Source: Verrucomicrobiales bacterium (GTDB lineage Bacteria; Verrucomicrobiota; Verrucomicrobiia; Limisphaerales; SXQI01). From it: DNA of 5,860 bases. The stretch is from positions 1 to 5,860 of the forward strand of contig SXQI01000021.1 in the NCBI GenBank assembly GCA_005793025.1. Reading direction: 5' to 3'. Every line of letters begins with the position of its first letter. The first letter of the stretch is position 1. Below are positions 1 to 5,860 of this stretch, piece after piece. The notes below the pieces were generated by a model. It was not told where the DNA came from. It saw only the letters and a program-made list of their open reading frames with translations, and searched no databases. The position numbers were made by a program, and so were the translations under genes.

Positions 1-351
1 GGCTTGGTAACCTCCAGCCACATGGTTTCCGAAGTCTTTGCTGCGGTATTGCACGCCGGAATTCCCTCCTACCATCCGGAACGACCAACGAAACTCAAAA
101 TCATCCACAGTTCCAGCCCGCCAAATAAGAAACGTATTCCCCTTCGTTGGGTTTTCCGGAGTAGTCTGCCCTTGGATCATACCATCCTTAACCGACCAAA
201 AATTGGTGTTTCCCTCCCAACCGTTAAGATCTTTACCGTTAAAGATTGGTTTGAAACCATCCCCATCGGAATCAGCGGCTTGCGACCGGGTGGGGTTAAT
301 AAGGGTGGAGATAAGGAGGAGGAATGAAAACAAACGCAAAAGCATGTTCAT
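1..351 (-). CDS. Secreted DUF1080 / 3-keto-disaccharide hydrolase-like protein, N-terminal part (C-terminus beyond left edge)
   Basis: Only the first 117 residues lie in the window; the frame stays open to base 1. The start is the ATG at 351-349; a second ATG two codons later (345-343) is an alternative. No Shine-Dalgarno sequence precedes either. Residues 1-25 form a signal peptide (short Arg-containing N-region, Leu-rich core, cleavage probably after SQA), so the protein should be exported. The mature part opens with an acidic DSDGDGF stretch (27-33) and then the typical DUF1080 opening: FNGKDLNGW (37-45), FWSVKDGMI (51-59), and the strand signatures DDFEFRWSF (83-91) and GGNSGVQYRS (95-104). 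The family has a concanavalin/LamG-like beta-sandwich fold and some members hydrolyse 3-keto-glycosides; the substrate here cannot be told. It follows the double esterase by 80 bp in the same direction and may be co-transcribed. I saw no convincing promoter or terminator in that gap. Family assignment is firm, function inferred. Confidence 0.88.
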   Translation of the reverse strand, partial: MNMLLRLFSFLLLISTLINPTRSQAADSDGDGFKPIFNGKDLNGWEGNTNFWSVKDGMIQGQTTPENPTKGNTFLIWRAGTVDDFEFRWSFRMVGGNSGVQYRSKDFGNHVAGGYQA

Positions 352-431
352 ATGAGTGGTTTAAAAGTAGCAACTCGTTCTATCTGACGCCAGAAAAAGA
401 ATCGGATTCACACCAATAAAAGCTTTCGTAC

Positions 432-2837
432 CTAGGGCTGAGGTTTGGACGGAACCAAGAGATGTTTATCAGCGAAGGAAAGCATCGCCTGCCAGTCGGC
501 GGCGGTTACGCTGTGGGCTCCAGAACGTAAAAAGTATCCGACTCTGCTATTCAACAATTCGTTGGGTTTAGGCCATTCTTGAGTGGTTACCCCTTCGACT
601 CCGAGGAGGTGATAAACAGGACTCGCGTGGAGTCCCCCTAGGAATTCGCCCTTGGGATCGCTCCACAAATCTTCCTGCGCGCTGGTGATGAGGACTGGGC
701 GAGGAGCCAGAAGCGCGATCAACTCGTGTTGGTCAACCGATAAATAATTCTCGCGTTGTATAAACTGAGCAAAATTGGGTGCAAACCAATGGCCCAAGCC
801 GGTGGCTAAATTCTCGACAGTTTCTCCAAAAATACGACGACTCAGAGCAGCACCGCCTGCGCCTGATTCGTTGGAAACAATCATGGCAAACCGTTCATCT
901 TGTGCCGCACACCAAAGGGCTGTTTTTCCCAGACGGCTGAAACCGATCAGGGCGACTCGTTTGGAATCCACGCGAGGATTGGTCTCGAGGTAGTCCATTG
1001 CTCGGCTCAAACCCCAAGCCCAAGCTCCGATGGTTCCCCAATCCTCAGGACCGGGTTGGGTCGCAAGGCCACGGGGGCCTTTTCTCCAATTCCCATGATC
1101 GTCAGGTTCGATTTCCCCATAACCCGCAGTGACCAAGCCATAACCGCGATCTAGAACCTGGTCGATCTGCCATAAAGCTCGCAGAGATCCTCGTGAGGAT
1201 TCCGTGGCCAGATTATTGGTTACCCGGTTCGGGCTTAACCCTTTCACAAAATGGCGAGGAACAGGGATATCGGTTTCCTCCGTTATGGTGTAGTTGCCGT
1301 CGAAATTGAGCCCTAAAAAGAGGGGGACACGTCCTGCGACCTTGTTGGGGAGGTAAACTAACAACTCCATTTGGCGACCTTGTTCAGTGCCTTCGAAGAG
1401 GACACCGACTCTGAGGCGCGTTGCTTTACCGTCACGGGCATCCGGTTTTTGCTCGCGTAGAACGAATTTCAAAACCTCGGGGCGACCCAGCAACGTTTTC
1501 CCATAAACCTCTCGTTCGAACATCCGCAATAATTCTGGCCGCCTTCGGTCTTGCCAAACCGACCGATTGGTCACCTTGGTGCCGTCTTCGCAGACGAGGA
1601 CTTCGGGGAGAATAAATGTGGGGACATCAGATTCCAAAGTGATGGTTTTGGCCTGTTTTGGGCGGGTTTTTGTTTGAGATTCAATCCAAGAACTCACGAC
1701 CTGAGACCACATCTCGCCATGTTTTTGTAACCCTTTCCCGCTAAAGTGGACGCCTTGACCATTGCTATCTCGGAGATCTCCTGTCAACGCATCGGTATCG
1801 GGACCTGCGAGGGCGATACCCGCTTGGACGAGGCCCATCTGCGCCGCTCGGAGGTCAGGTGAACCTGTTGCGGTTGGCGTGTGATAACTCGCTTGCGCAA
1901 CGAACCATGGTGCTGACCAACCAGCGGATTGGCGGCTGGCTTCGATGATTCGCTGCAAGTAAGTCGCGTATTTTTTGGGTGAGATATTGTGACCATCCGC
2001 CTGTTGCGAATCGGATTCGCCTTGATGCCACAAAACGCTGCGAAACCCTTGCGGCCCGAGTTCTTTCATCCGGTTGGCTAAGCGATCAAAAAGGCCACCG
2101 GAACTTGCCCAAAGGCCATCTCCCACGGCGATCGTGTTTGCGAACGTGGTCGGCGGGGAAGCGAAGGTGTCCCCTTTGGGTAACCATTCACGCACACTCG
2201 TCCCACCTGCTCCTAAGCACACCACGCCGATCGGCACGCCCAGTTTCTGGCTGAGAGCATCTCCAAACGCAGGAATAAAACTGCCACCGTCTCCACTGGC
2301 ACCCGGCTGAGGATCCTCAGCCAACCGCCACCCACGTCCATCAAATGCCGTCACCGAGCCACTCTTGGGGTTTTGACGGCCTTCGCCGTGGTTCGCCGAG
2401 TTGGACTGCCCTGCGATGACAAAAACTTCACCCACCCCGACGTGCTCGACAGTGTTGGTGGAGACAGCTTTGTTTCCGATAAGAACTCGCAATTCCAATC
2501 GATACCAGCCCCCTGCTGGTGCTAGTAGATGTCCTTTGAAGCGGCTGACCCTTGAATCTGAGGGCAACCGTTGCCAAGTTCCGGGAAGTATCCCGGTCCG
2601 AGATTCACCCAATACCCGAGCCTGAAGCTCCACGGTGCTGCTTACGGCTTGGTTGAATTGGAGTGTTCCAGCCACAATCACCGATCCTGAGCCAGCGGAC
2701 GATCGCTGGAAAACTTGATAGTTTAGAGGTGCTTCGAGCGCGATGCTTACAGGAATTGTTTCGGCGTTCACAGTCACTCCCATGCAACATAGGCTGATCA
2801 CCGAGCGAACCCAAGACAGATGGAGTAACTTTTTCAT
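432..2837 (-). CDS. Secreted bifunctional carbohydrate esterase: SASA/CE6-like SGNH domain fused to CE15 glucuronoyl-esterase-like domain
   Basis: This 801-residue protein starts with a signal peptide (1-25, cleavage near VNA). Residues about 30-135 look like a beta-sandwich leader. Residues about 136-385 are an SGNH-type SASA/CE6-like esterase: nucleophile motif GQSN (143-146, Ser145), a GAGGTSVREW block (209-218), WHQGESD (270-276) and the catalytic-His segment GVHFSGKG (362-369, His364). The Asp usual three residues before that His is Gln361 here. Residues about 395-795 are a CE15-like alpha/beta hydrolase: GFSRLGK (632-638, Ser634), NESGAGGAALSRR (656-668, Glu657), EDLWSDP (722-728, Asp723) and GAHSV (773-777, His775). 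CE15 enzymes cleave esters between 4-O-methyl-glucuronic acid on xylan and lignin alcohols; CE6/SASA enzymes remove acetyl groups. Expected site is periplasm or outside the cell. The start 19 bp after mutL fits the signal peptide, but no Shine-Dalgarno is visible. Domain calls are firm; substrates are inferred, and the first domain may act on sugars other than xylan. Confidence 0.88.
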   Translation of the reverse strand: MKKLLHLSWVRSVISLCCMGVTVNAETIPVSIALEAPLNYQVFQRSSAGSGSVIVAGTLQFNQAVSSTVELQARVLGESRTGILPGTWQRLPSDSRVSRFKGHLLAPAGGWYRLELRVLIGNKAVSTNTVEHVGVGEVFVIAGQSNSANHGEGRQNPKSGSVTAFDGRGWRLAEDPQPGASGDGGSFIPAFGDALSQKLGVPIGVVCLGAGGTSVREWLPKGDTFASPPTTFANTIAVGDGLWASSGGLFDRLANRMKELGPQGFRSVLWHQGESDSQQADGHNISPKKYATYLQRIIEASRQSAGWSAPWFVAQASYHTPTATGSPDLRAAQMGLVQAGIALAGPDTDALTGDLRDSNGQGVHFSGKGLQKHGEMWSQVVSSWIESQTKTRPKQAKTITLESDVPTFILPEVLVCEDGTKVTNRSVWQDRRRPELLRMFEREVYGKTLLGRPEVLKFVLREQKPDARDGKATRLRVGVLFEGTEQGRQMELLVYLPNKVAGRVPLFLGLNFDGNYTITEETDIPVPRHFVKGLSPNRVTNNLATESSRGSLRALWQIDQVLDRGYGLVTAGYGEIEPDDHGNWRKGPRGLATQPGPEDWGTIGAWAWGLSRAMDYLETNPRVDSKRVALIGFSRLGKTALWCAAQDERFAMIVSNESGAGGAALSRRIFGETVENLATGLGHWFAPNFAQFIQRENYLSVDQHELIALLAPRPVLITSAQEDLWSDPKGEFLGGLHASPVYHLLGVEGVTTQEWPKPNELLNSRVGYFLRSGAHSVTAADWQAMLSFADKHLLVPSKPQP

Positions 2838-2856
2838 TTGATGAGTGAGGGAGTTT

Positions 2857-4785
2857 TTATTGAATGCGTCCGAATTTTTTTTCTAATTCGCGTAGATTCA
2901 TTTCGATCAAGGTAGGCCGTCCGTGCGGGCAGGTATAAGGCATCTGGCATTGGCGGAGGTCGTCCACGAGCTTTTCAAGTTCTGGCCCAACAAGGAGGTC
3001 GTTTGCCTTCACGGCATGGCGACAGACAGTTTTCGCCACCATGTGTTCCCCTAAACGCCATGTGTTGACTTCTTGGCCAGCCATCTTTAGCGCGTCGATC
3101 AATTCGATGACGAACATGCGGGCATTGTTTACACGGGCAAACGGAGGCAAACCATCTAGGAGGAAGGTGCGCTCGCCGAATTCACTTAACCCGATCCCCA
3201 TCCGCACTAGAGTTGACAAGTGTTGACGGACAAAGTTGGCGTCCTTGGGCGAAAGCTCCACTGTCTCCGCGAGCAATAAACGTTGAGATGGCATGCCCCC
3301 TTCCTCAAGGCGATGCAACATTTGTTCGAAAAGAATCCGCTCATGGGCGGCGTGCTGATCCAACAGAACCAATCCACGATCCGATTCGAGGACGACATAC
3401 AATCGGCTGATGACGCCAAGAATTCTCAACGGTATTTGGAGCAACGGGACAACCGTTGGGGAAGGGGGTGGCAGCACTCCGATTGCTGAATTCGATTCAA
3501 ACCCTGAAGGAGCCTGAATACTACTGAGGCGATCGGGCCACGGAAAAAGCGGTGGCGTTGCCAAGGGTTGAATGGTCGTTTCTCCTTGGAGTCGCAGTTC
3601 GGGTGTTATCGGAAGGCGAGCAGTCGATGGATCCGTCACCGCCACCGACTCGGGAGTCTTCCGAAGGAATGCTCCATCGGGTTGTGGCGTCGCATTTGGA
3701 CTGATTATTGCCGGGGATGATTCGCTATGGAAATCGAGCAATGCTGTCCGCACTGCTTCGCCGACTGCTCGGCGCACCCAGCTTTCATGGCGGAATTTGA
3801 CTTCCCGTTTTGAGGGATGGATGTTGACGTCCACTTCGCTGGGGTCGATCTCAAGGAATAAACAGCAGACTGGATATCGCCCCTTCATCAAGGCTGTATG
3901 GTATCCCTCCATTAATCCGAAATTCAGTCCCCGGTTATCCACCGGGCGACGGTTCACGAATAGATGTTGATCCTCACGAGTTCCTCTGGAAACCCCGGGT
4001 GCTCCGATCCAGCCCCAGACCCTAAAACCCTGCGGAGGCTCAGTTTCATCGTTGCCGTCGAGCGTTGAAACGGCTGTAAACTCGGTCCGATAGTCAACTG
4101 GCACCAATTGGAGCCCGTTGCCCATTAATTCGGTCATCCGGGCTCTCAACGATTGCAGAGGCTCTGCAATGTCCATCGCTGGTATTTGCCAGATTACTCT
4201 GCCGTCCAGAACATACGTCCAGCCCACTTCCGGATAAGCCAAGGCTGCAAGGGTGAGATAATGCTGGATGTGCGAGGTTTCCGTGGGATCGCTCCTCAGA
4301 AATTTCCGGCGTGCGGGGATGTTGTAAAAAAGTGATCGCACTTCGATCGTCGTGCCGGGGCTTCCTCCAGCTGCTTTGACTTCCAGAATTTTCCCGCCGT
4401 GAATGACAATTTGGCAGGCCTCTGGTGATTCAGAATCTCGCTCTCGAGAAGTGACCATCATTCGGCTGACGCTCGCGATACTGGGCATTGCCTCTCCTCG
4501 GAACCCCATGGTTGCGATGGTTTGCAAATCCTGTGCGCTTTGGATTTTGCTGGTCGCATGGCGTTCGAGACACATCAAAGCATCGTCCTTGCTCATGCCG
4601 ATCCCATCGTCGGAAACCCGGATCAAACTTCGGCCACCGGCCTGGATTTCGACCGTGATACGCGTCGATTTTGCATCGAGCGCGTTTTCCACCAATTCCT
4701 TGACCACGCTTGCAGGTCGTTCCACAACCTCACCCGCCGCAATCTGATTCGCCACTTGCTCAGATAAAAGGCGTATGCGATTCAT
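2857..4785 (-). CDS. mutL: DNA mismatch repair protein MutL, endonuclease-type
   Basis: MutL couples mismatch recognition by MutS to strand incision and removal in the cytoplasm. At 642 residues it has the usual family length. The N-terminal GHKL ATPase is intact: NQIAAGEVVERP (13-24), VVKELVENALDA (27-38, Glu30 as general base, Asn34 for Mg), DDGIGM (59-64), RHATSK (75-80), GFRGEAM (94-100) and the NIPARRKFL block (155-163); HLFVNRRPV (274-282) and VNIHPSKREV (320-329) complete the transducer region. A Pro-rich linker spans about 350-450. The C-terminal domain has all nuclease-site motifs: DQHA-x2-E-x4-E (476-487), a VCR version of the ACR motif (587-589), CPHGRP (619-624) and FGR (638-640). 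QRLLLA (501-506) sits where endonuclease MutLs carry a beta-clamp-binding motif. It is therefore predicted to nick DNA itself, as in bacteria without MutH. The start at 4785 gives the canonical MNRIRLLSEQVANQIAAGEV opening. It is divergent from the membrane-protease gene and 19 bp upstream of the esterase gene. Confidence 0.98.
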   Translation of the reverse strand: MNRIRLLSEQVANQIAAGEVVERPASVVKELVENALDAKSTRITVEIQAGGRSLIRVSDDGIGMSKDDALMCLERHATSKIQSAQDLQTIATMGFRGEAMPSIASVSRMMVTSRERDSESPEACQIVIHGGKILEVKAAGGSPGTTIEVRSLFYNIPARRKFLRSDPTETSHIQHYLTLAALAYPEVGWTYVLDGRVIWQIPAMDIAEPLQSLRARMTELMGNGLQLVPVDYRTEFTAVSTLDGNDETEPPQGFRVWGWIGAPGVSRGTREDQHLFVNRRPVDNRGLNFGLMEGYHTALMKGRYPVCCLFLEIDPSEVDVNIHPSKREVKFRHESWVRRAVGEAVRTALLDFHSESSPAIISPNATPQPDGAFLRKTPESVAVTDPSTARLPITPELRLQGETTIQPLATPPLFPWPDRLSSIQAPSGFESNSAIGVLPPPSPTVVPLLQIPLRILGVISRLYVVLESDRGLVLLDQHAAHERILFEQMLHRLEEGGMPSQRLLLAETVELSPKDANFVRQHLSTLVRMGIGLSEFGERTFLLDGLPPFARVNNARMFVIELIDALKMAGQEVNTWRLGEHMVAKTVCRHAVKANDLLVGPELEKLVDDLRQCQMPYTCPHGRPTLIEMNLRELEKKFGRIQ

Positions 4786-4793
4786 GTGAATTG

Positions 4794-4823
4794 ATTGTCA
4801 CAAAAACAGGGCGGTTCGACAAT
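4794..4823. repeat. Hyphenated inverted repeat in the mutL / membrane-protease divergent spacer
   Basis: ATTGTC at 4794-4799 is matched by GACAAT at 4818-4823, a perfect 6-bp dyad separated by 18 bp. The right arm overlaps the -35 box of the rightward promoter, and the left arm lies about 10 bp before the mutL start codon. It could be a regulator site serving both genes, or a chance match; six-base arms in an 85-bp spacer are weak evidence. Confidence 0.25.
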
Positions 4824-4843
4824 GGAAGACTCTCCGTTAGAAT
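4816..4843 (+). promoter_or_regulatory. Predicted sigma70-type promoter for the M50-like membrane protein gene
   Basis: A -35 box TCGACA (4816-4821, five of six matches to TTGACA) and a -10 box TAGAAT (4838-4843, five of six matches to TATAAT) are separated by 16 bp. Transcription would begin near 4850 and give a leader of about 20 nt before the ATG at 4871. It lies wholly within the 85-bp spacer between divergent genes. The sequence match is good, but activity is inferred. Confidence 0.55.
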
Positions 4844-4870
4844 CATGCGAAACGGGATCTGGGTCAGCAC

Positions 4871-5524
4871 ATGCCGAAGTTTTTTAAATTTATAATCGGG
4901 TTGTTTTTACTGCCCTTGGCGGTCGCCGCATTGCCAACGTTGTTGCGGATTTTGCGTGCTTCTGGCGAATCGACACAAGTCTGGGTTTCCTTATCAGCCG
5001 GAATGGCCTGTTGGGTGGTAGTTTTCCTTCTGCTCCCCAAACCAATGTGGATCTACGTTTTTGGGCATGAACTCACGCATGCACTCTGGACTTGGGCGTT
5101 CGGAGGGAAGGTCAAACACTTCAAGGCCACGGCTAAGGGTGGTCATGTCATCATTACAAAAACAAACTTCTTAATCTCTCTCGCACCTTATTTCTTTCCA
5201 CTTTATGCCGTGATGGTGGCCGTGGTTTTCTTGATCGGTAATCTTATTTGGAACTGGCACAGGTTCCATTGGGTATTCCATTTTTTGTTAGGGGCAGCCT
5301 ATGCGTTCCACGTGACCCTGACGCTTTTTATTCTGAGAACCCGCCAGAGCGACATTACAGACCATGGGTGGCTTTTTTCCAGTATGGTGATTTGGCTCGG
5401 AAATTTCGGCGCATTGCTTATCGCGTTACCAATCCTCACAGGACAACCCGGTTTCGGAGATGCGTTGGGCTGGTGGATCATCGAAACAGGACAGTTGTTG
5501 CAGCGCGTAGGACGAATTCTGTAG
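4871..5524 (+). CDS. Multi-pass membrane protein with HELTH zinc-metallopeptidase motif (M50-like)
   Basis: This 217-residue protein is very hydrophobic, with likely membrane segments near 5-27, 38-58, 98-124, 131-154 and 168-190. GHELTHA (65-71) is a zinc-peptidase HExxH motif: His66 and His70 would bind the metal and Glu67 would be catalytic. It is next to a hydrophobic segment, as in M50 (site-2-protease-like) intramembrane proteases. LAPYFFPLY (104-112) is a second block often seen in M50B-like proteins, and Asp161 in RQSDITDHG (158-166) may be the third ligand; the classical NPxPxLDG motif is not present. It lacks PDZ and CBS domains, so it is a minimal form. The start is well bounded because an in-frame stop lies at 4838-4840 and no other ATG occurs after it; only a weak GGG-rich stretch precedes it. 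The gene is alone in its direction, with its own predicted promoter. Substrate and role are unknown. An inactive relative, or a membrane protein that merely keeps the motif, is possible. Confidence 0.8.
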   Translation: MPKFFKFIIGLFLLPLAVAALPTLLRILRASGESTQVWVSLSAGMACWVVVFLLLPKPMWIYVFGHELTHALWTWAFGGKVKHFKATAKGGHVIITKTNFLISLAPYFFPLYAVMVAVVFLIGNLIWNWHRFHWVFHFLLGAAYAFHVTLTLFILRTRQSDITDHGWLFSSMVIWLGNFGALLIALPILTGQPGFGDALGWWIIETGQLLQRVGRIL

Positions 5525-5546
5525 CGAGTTTTGTTGAGTCTTCGAC

Positions 5547-5575
5547 AAAAAAAACGCCGAGCAACTTGCTCGGCG
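5547..5575 (-). terminator. Intrinsic terminator of the sugar epimerase-like gene
   Basis: Read on the minus strand, a GC-rich hairpin (arms CGCCGAGC 5555-5562 and GCTCGGCG 5568-5575, 5-nt loop that can close further by A-T pairs) is followed at once by eight T (5554-5547). It starts 24 nt after the epimerase stop codon. On the plus strand the hairpin is not followed by a T run, so it mainly serves the minus-strand gene, though the stem may also slow transcripts arriving from the convergent membrane-protein gene. Confidence 0.88.
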
Positions 5576-5598
5576 GTCTGAACAATCTGAATAGAAAC

Positions 5599-5860
5599 CT
5601 AGGCAGCCAATGCTTTCTTTAAAAACTTCACGCCTTTAACCGCGATTTCTTCGGTTGTAGGTTCCATCCGTCGCCAAATTGCAGCTGCTCGAGCAATCAC
5701 CTTCACATCGGTTGTGAAGGATTCGATTACCACGTCACCTTTGTACCCCACGCCCTTCAGCGCGGCGATGATGGGCTTCCAATCGATATGATCATTGCCG
5801 GGAGTTCCGCGATCGCTTCCGCAGGCATGGAAATGAGCGAGCTGTTTACCGACCTTGCGA
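5599..5860 (-). CDS. Sugar epimerase/isomerase, xylose-isomerase-like TIM barrel (tagatose/psicose 3-epimerase-like), C-terminal part
   Basis: Only the last 86 codons and the stop (5601-5599) are in the window; the frame is open to the right edge, so roughly 200 residues are missing if it has the usual family length. Seen residues (numbered within the fragment): AHFHACGSDRGTPG (8-21), HIDW (24-27), VIESF (44-48) and IARAAAIWRR (55-64). In D-tagatose/D-psicose 3-epimerases a metal-binding His and a metal-binding Glu lie 35 residues apart in these two motifs; His11 and Glu46 here have that spacing, and Arg17 fits the substrate-side Arg. These enzymes epimerise ketohexoses at C3 using Mn or a similar divalent metal, in the cytoplasm. 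A wider AP-endonuclease-family-2 sugar isomerase role is equally possible because the N-terminal half, which sets specificity, is not visible. It is convergent with the membrane-protein gene and ends in a strong terminator. I saw no signal for its regulation, since its promoter lies outside. Confidence 0.85.
   Translation of the reverse strand, partial: RKVGKQLAHFHACGSDRGTPGNDHIDWKPIIAALKGVGYKGDVVIESFTTDVKVIARAAAIWRRMEPTTEEIAVKGVKFLKKALAA

Noticed and set aside
4..355. Plus-strand open frames of about 105 codons at the left edge
   Set aside because: They overlap the minus-strand DUF1080 gene, whose translation has clear family motifs and a signal peptide; these frames give no recognisable protein.
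313..419. A plus-strand 31-codon frame starting at 324 behind a very good AAGGAGG Shine-Dalgarno match
   Set aside because: It lies antisense to the signal-peptide codons of the DUF1080 gene. The purine run is just the complement of consecutive CTC/CTT leucine codons, no Shine-Dalgarno use is evident elsewhere in the window, and the peptide has no recognisable features.
352..431. Possible promoter or terminator in the 80-bp gap between the double esterase and the DUF1080 gene
   Set aside because: Only a 4-bp TCTG/CAGA stem and a lone TAGAAC-like -10 without a proper -35 were found, so nothing supports a separate transcription unit.
432..2837. The double esterase as an assembly artefact or an accidental read-through of two genes
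   Set aside because: The frame is continuous, the linker near residues 385-395 has no internal stop or start with a signal peptide for the second domain, and both domains need the single N-terminal signal peptide for export.
4794..4822. A minus-strand promoter for mutL (TTGTCG, 17 bp, GACAAT)
   Set aside because: Each box matches consensus at only four of six positions and the transcript would begin almost at the mutL ATG. A leaderless mRNA is possible but the evidence is too weak to annotate.
5248..5622. Plus-strand 124-codon frame overlapping the end of the membrane-protein gene and the terminator
   Set aside because: It is out of frame with the M50-like gene, crosses the terminator hairpin and the end of the epimerase gene, and has no recognisable domain.

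Overview
The window looks like a piece of a heterotrophic bacterial chromosome from the PVC group, most likely Verrucomicrobiota. This is an inference from gene content: a secreted DUF1080-type protein, a secreted esterase whose C-terminal domain resembles the Opitutus-type CE15 enzymes, a tagatose/psicose-epimerase-like TIM barrel protein, and start codons mostly lacking Shine-Dalgarno sequences. Base composition is near 50% G+C by eye. No rRNA, tRNA, CRISPR array, insertion sequence or phage gene was seen.

Layout: (1) 1-351, minus strand, the N-terminal part of a secreted DUF1080 / 3-keto-disaccharide hydrolase-like protein that runs off the left edge. (2) 432-2837, minus, an 801-residue secreted two-domain esterase: an SGNH-type SASA/CE6-like domain followed by a CE15 glucuronoyl-esterase-like alpha/beta hydrolase. 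(3) 2857-4785, minus, mutL of the endonuclease-bearing type, only 19 bp upstream of the esterase. (4) 4786-4870, a short divergent intergenic region with a good sigma70-like promoter facing right and a hyphenated inverted repeat over its -35 box. (5) 4871-5524, plus, a 217-residue multi-pass membrane protein with an HELTH zinc-protease motif (M50-like). (6) A convergent gap with an intrinsic terminator that works on the minus strand. (7) 5599-5860, minus, the C-terminal part of a sugar epimerase/isomerase TIM-barrel protein that runs off the right edge.

How they fit together: mutL, the double esterase and the DUF1080 gene lie in one direction with gaps of 19 and 80 bp and no obvious terminator between them, so they may share a transcript that joins a DNA-repair gene to secreted carbohydrate-processing genes. 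The esterase is predicted to remove two kinds of ester from glucuronoxylan (acetyl groups and glucuronoyl-lignin esters). The DUF1080 protein and the epimerase suggest further sugar processing, but no sugar transporter or glycoside hydrolase is visible. The most interesting object is the SASA/CE6-CE15 fusion. I see no convincing evidence of a wholly new system.
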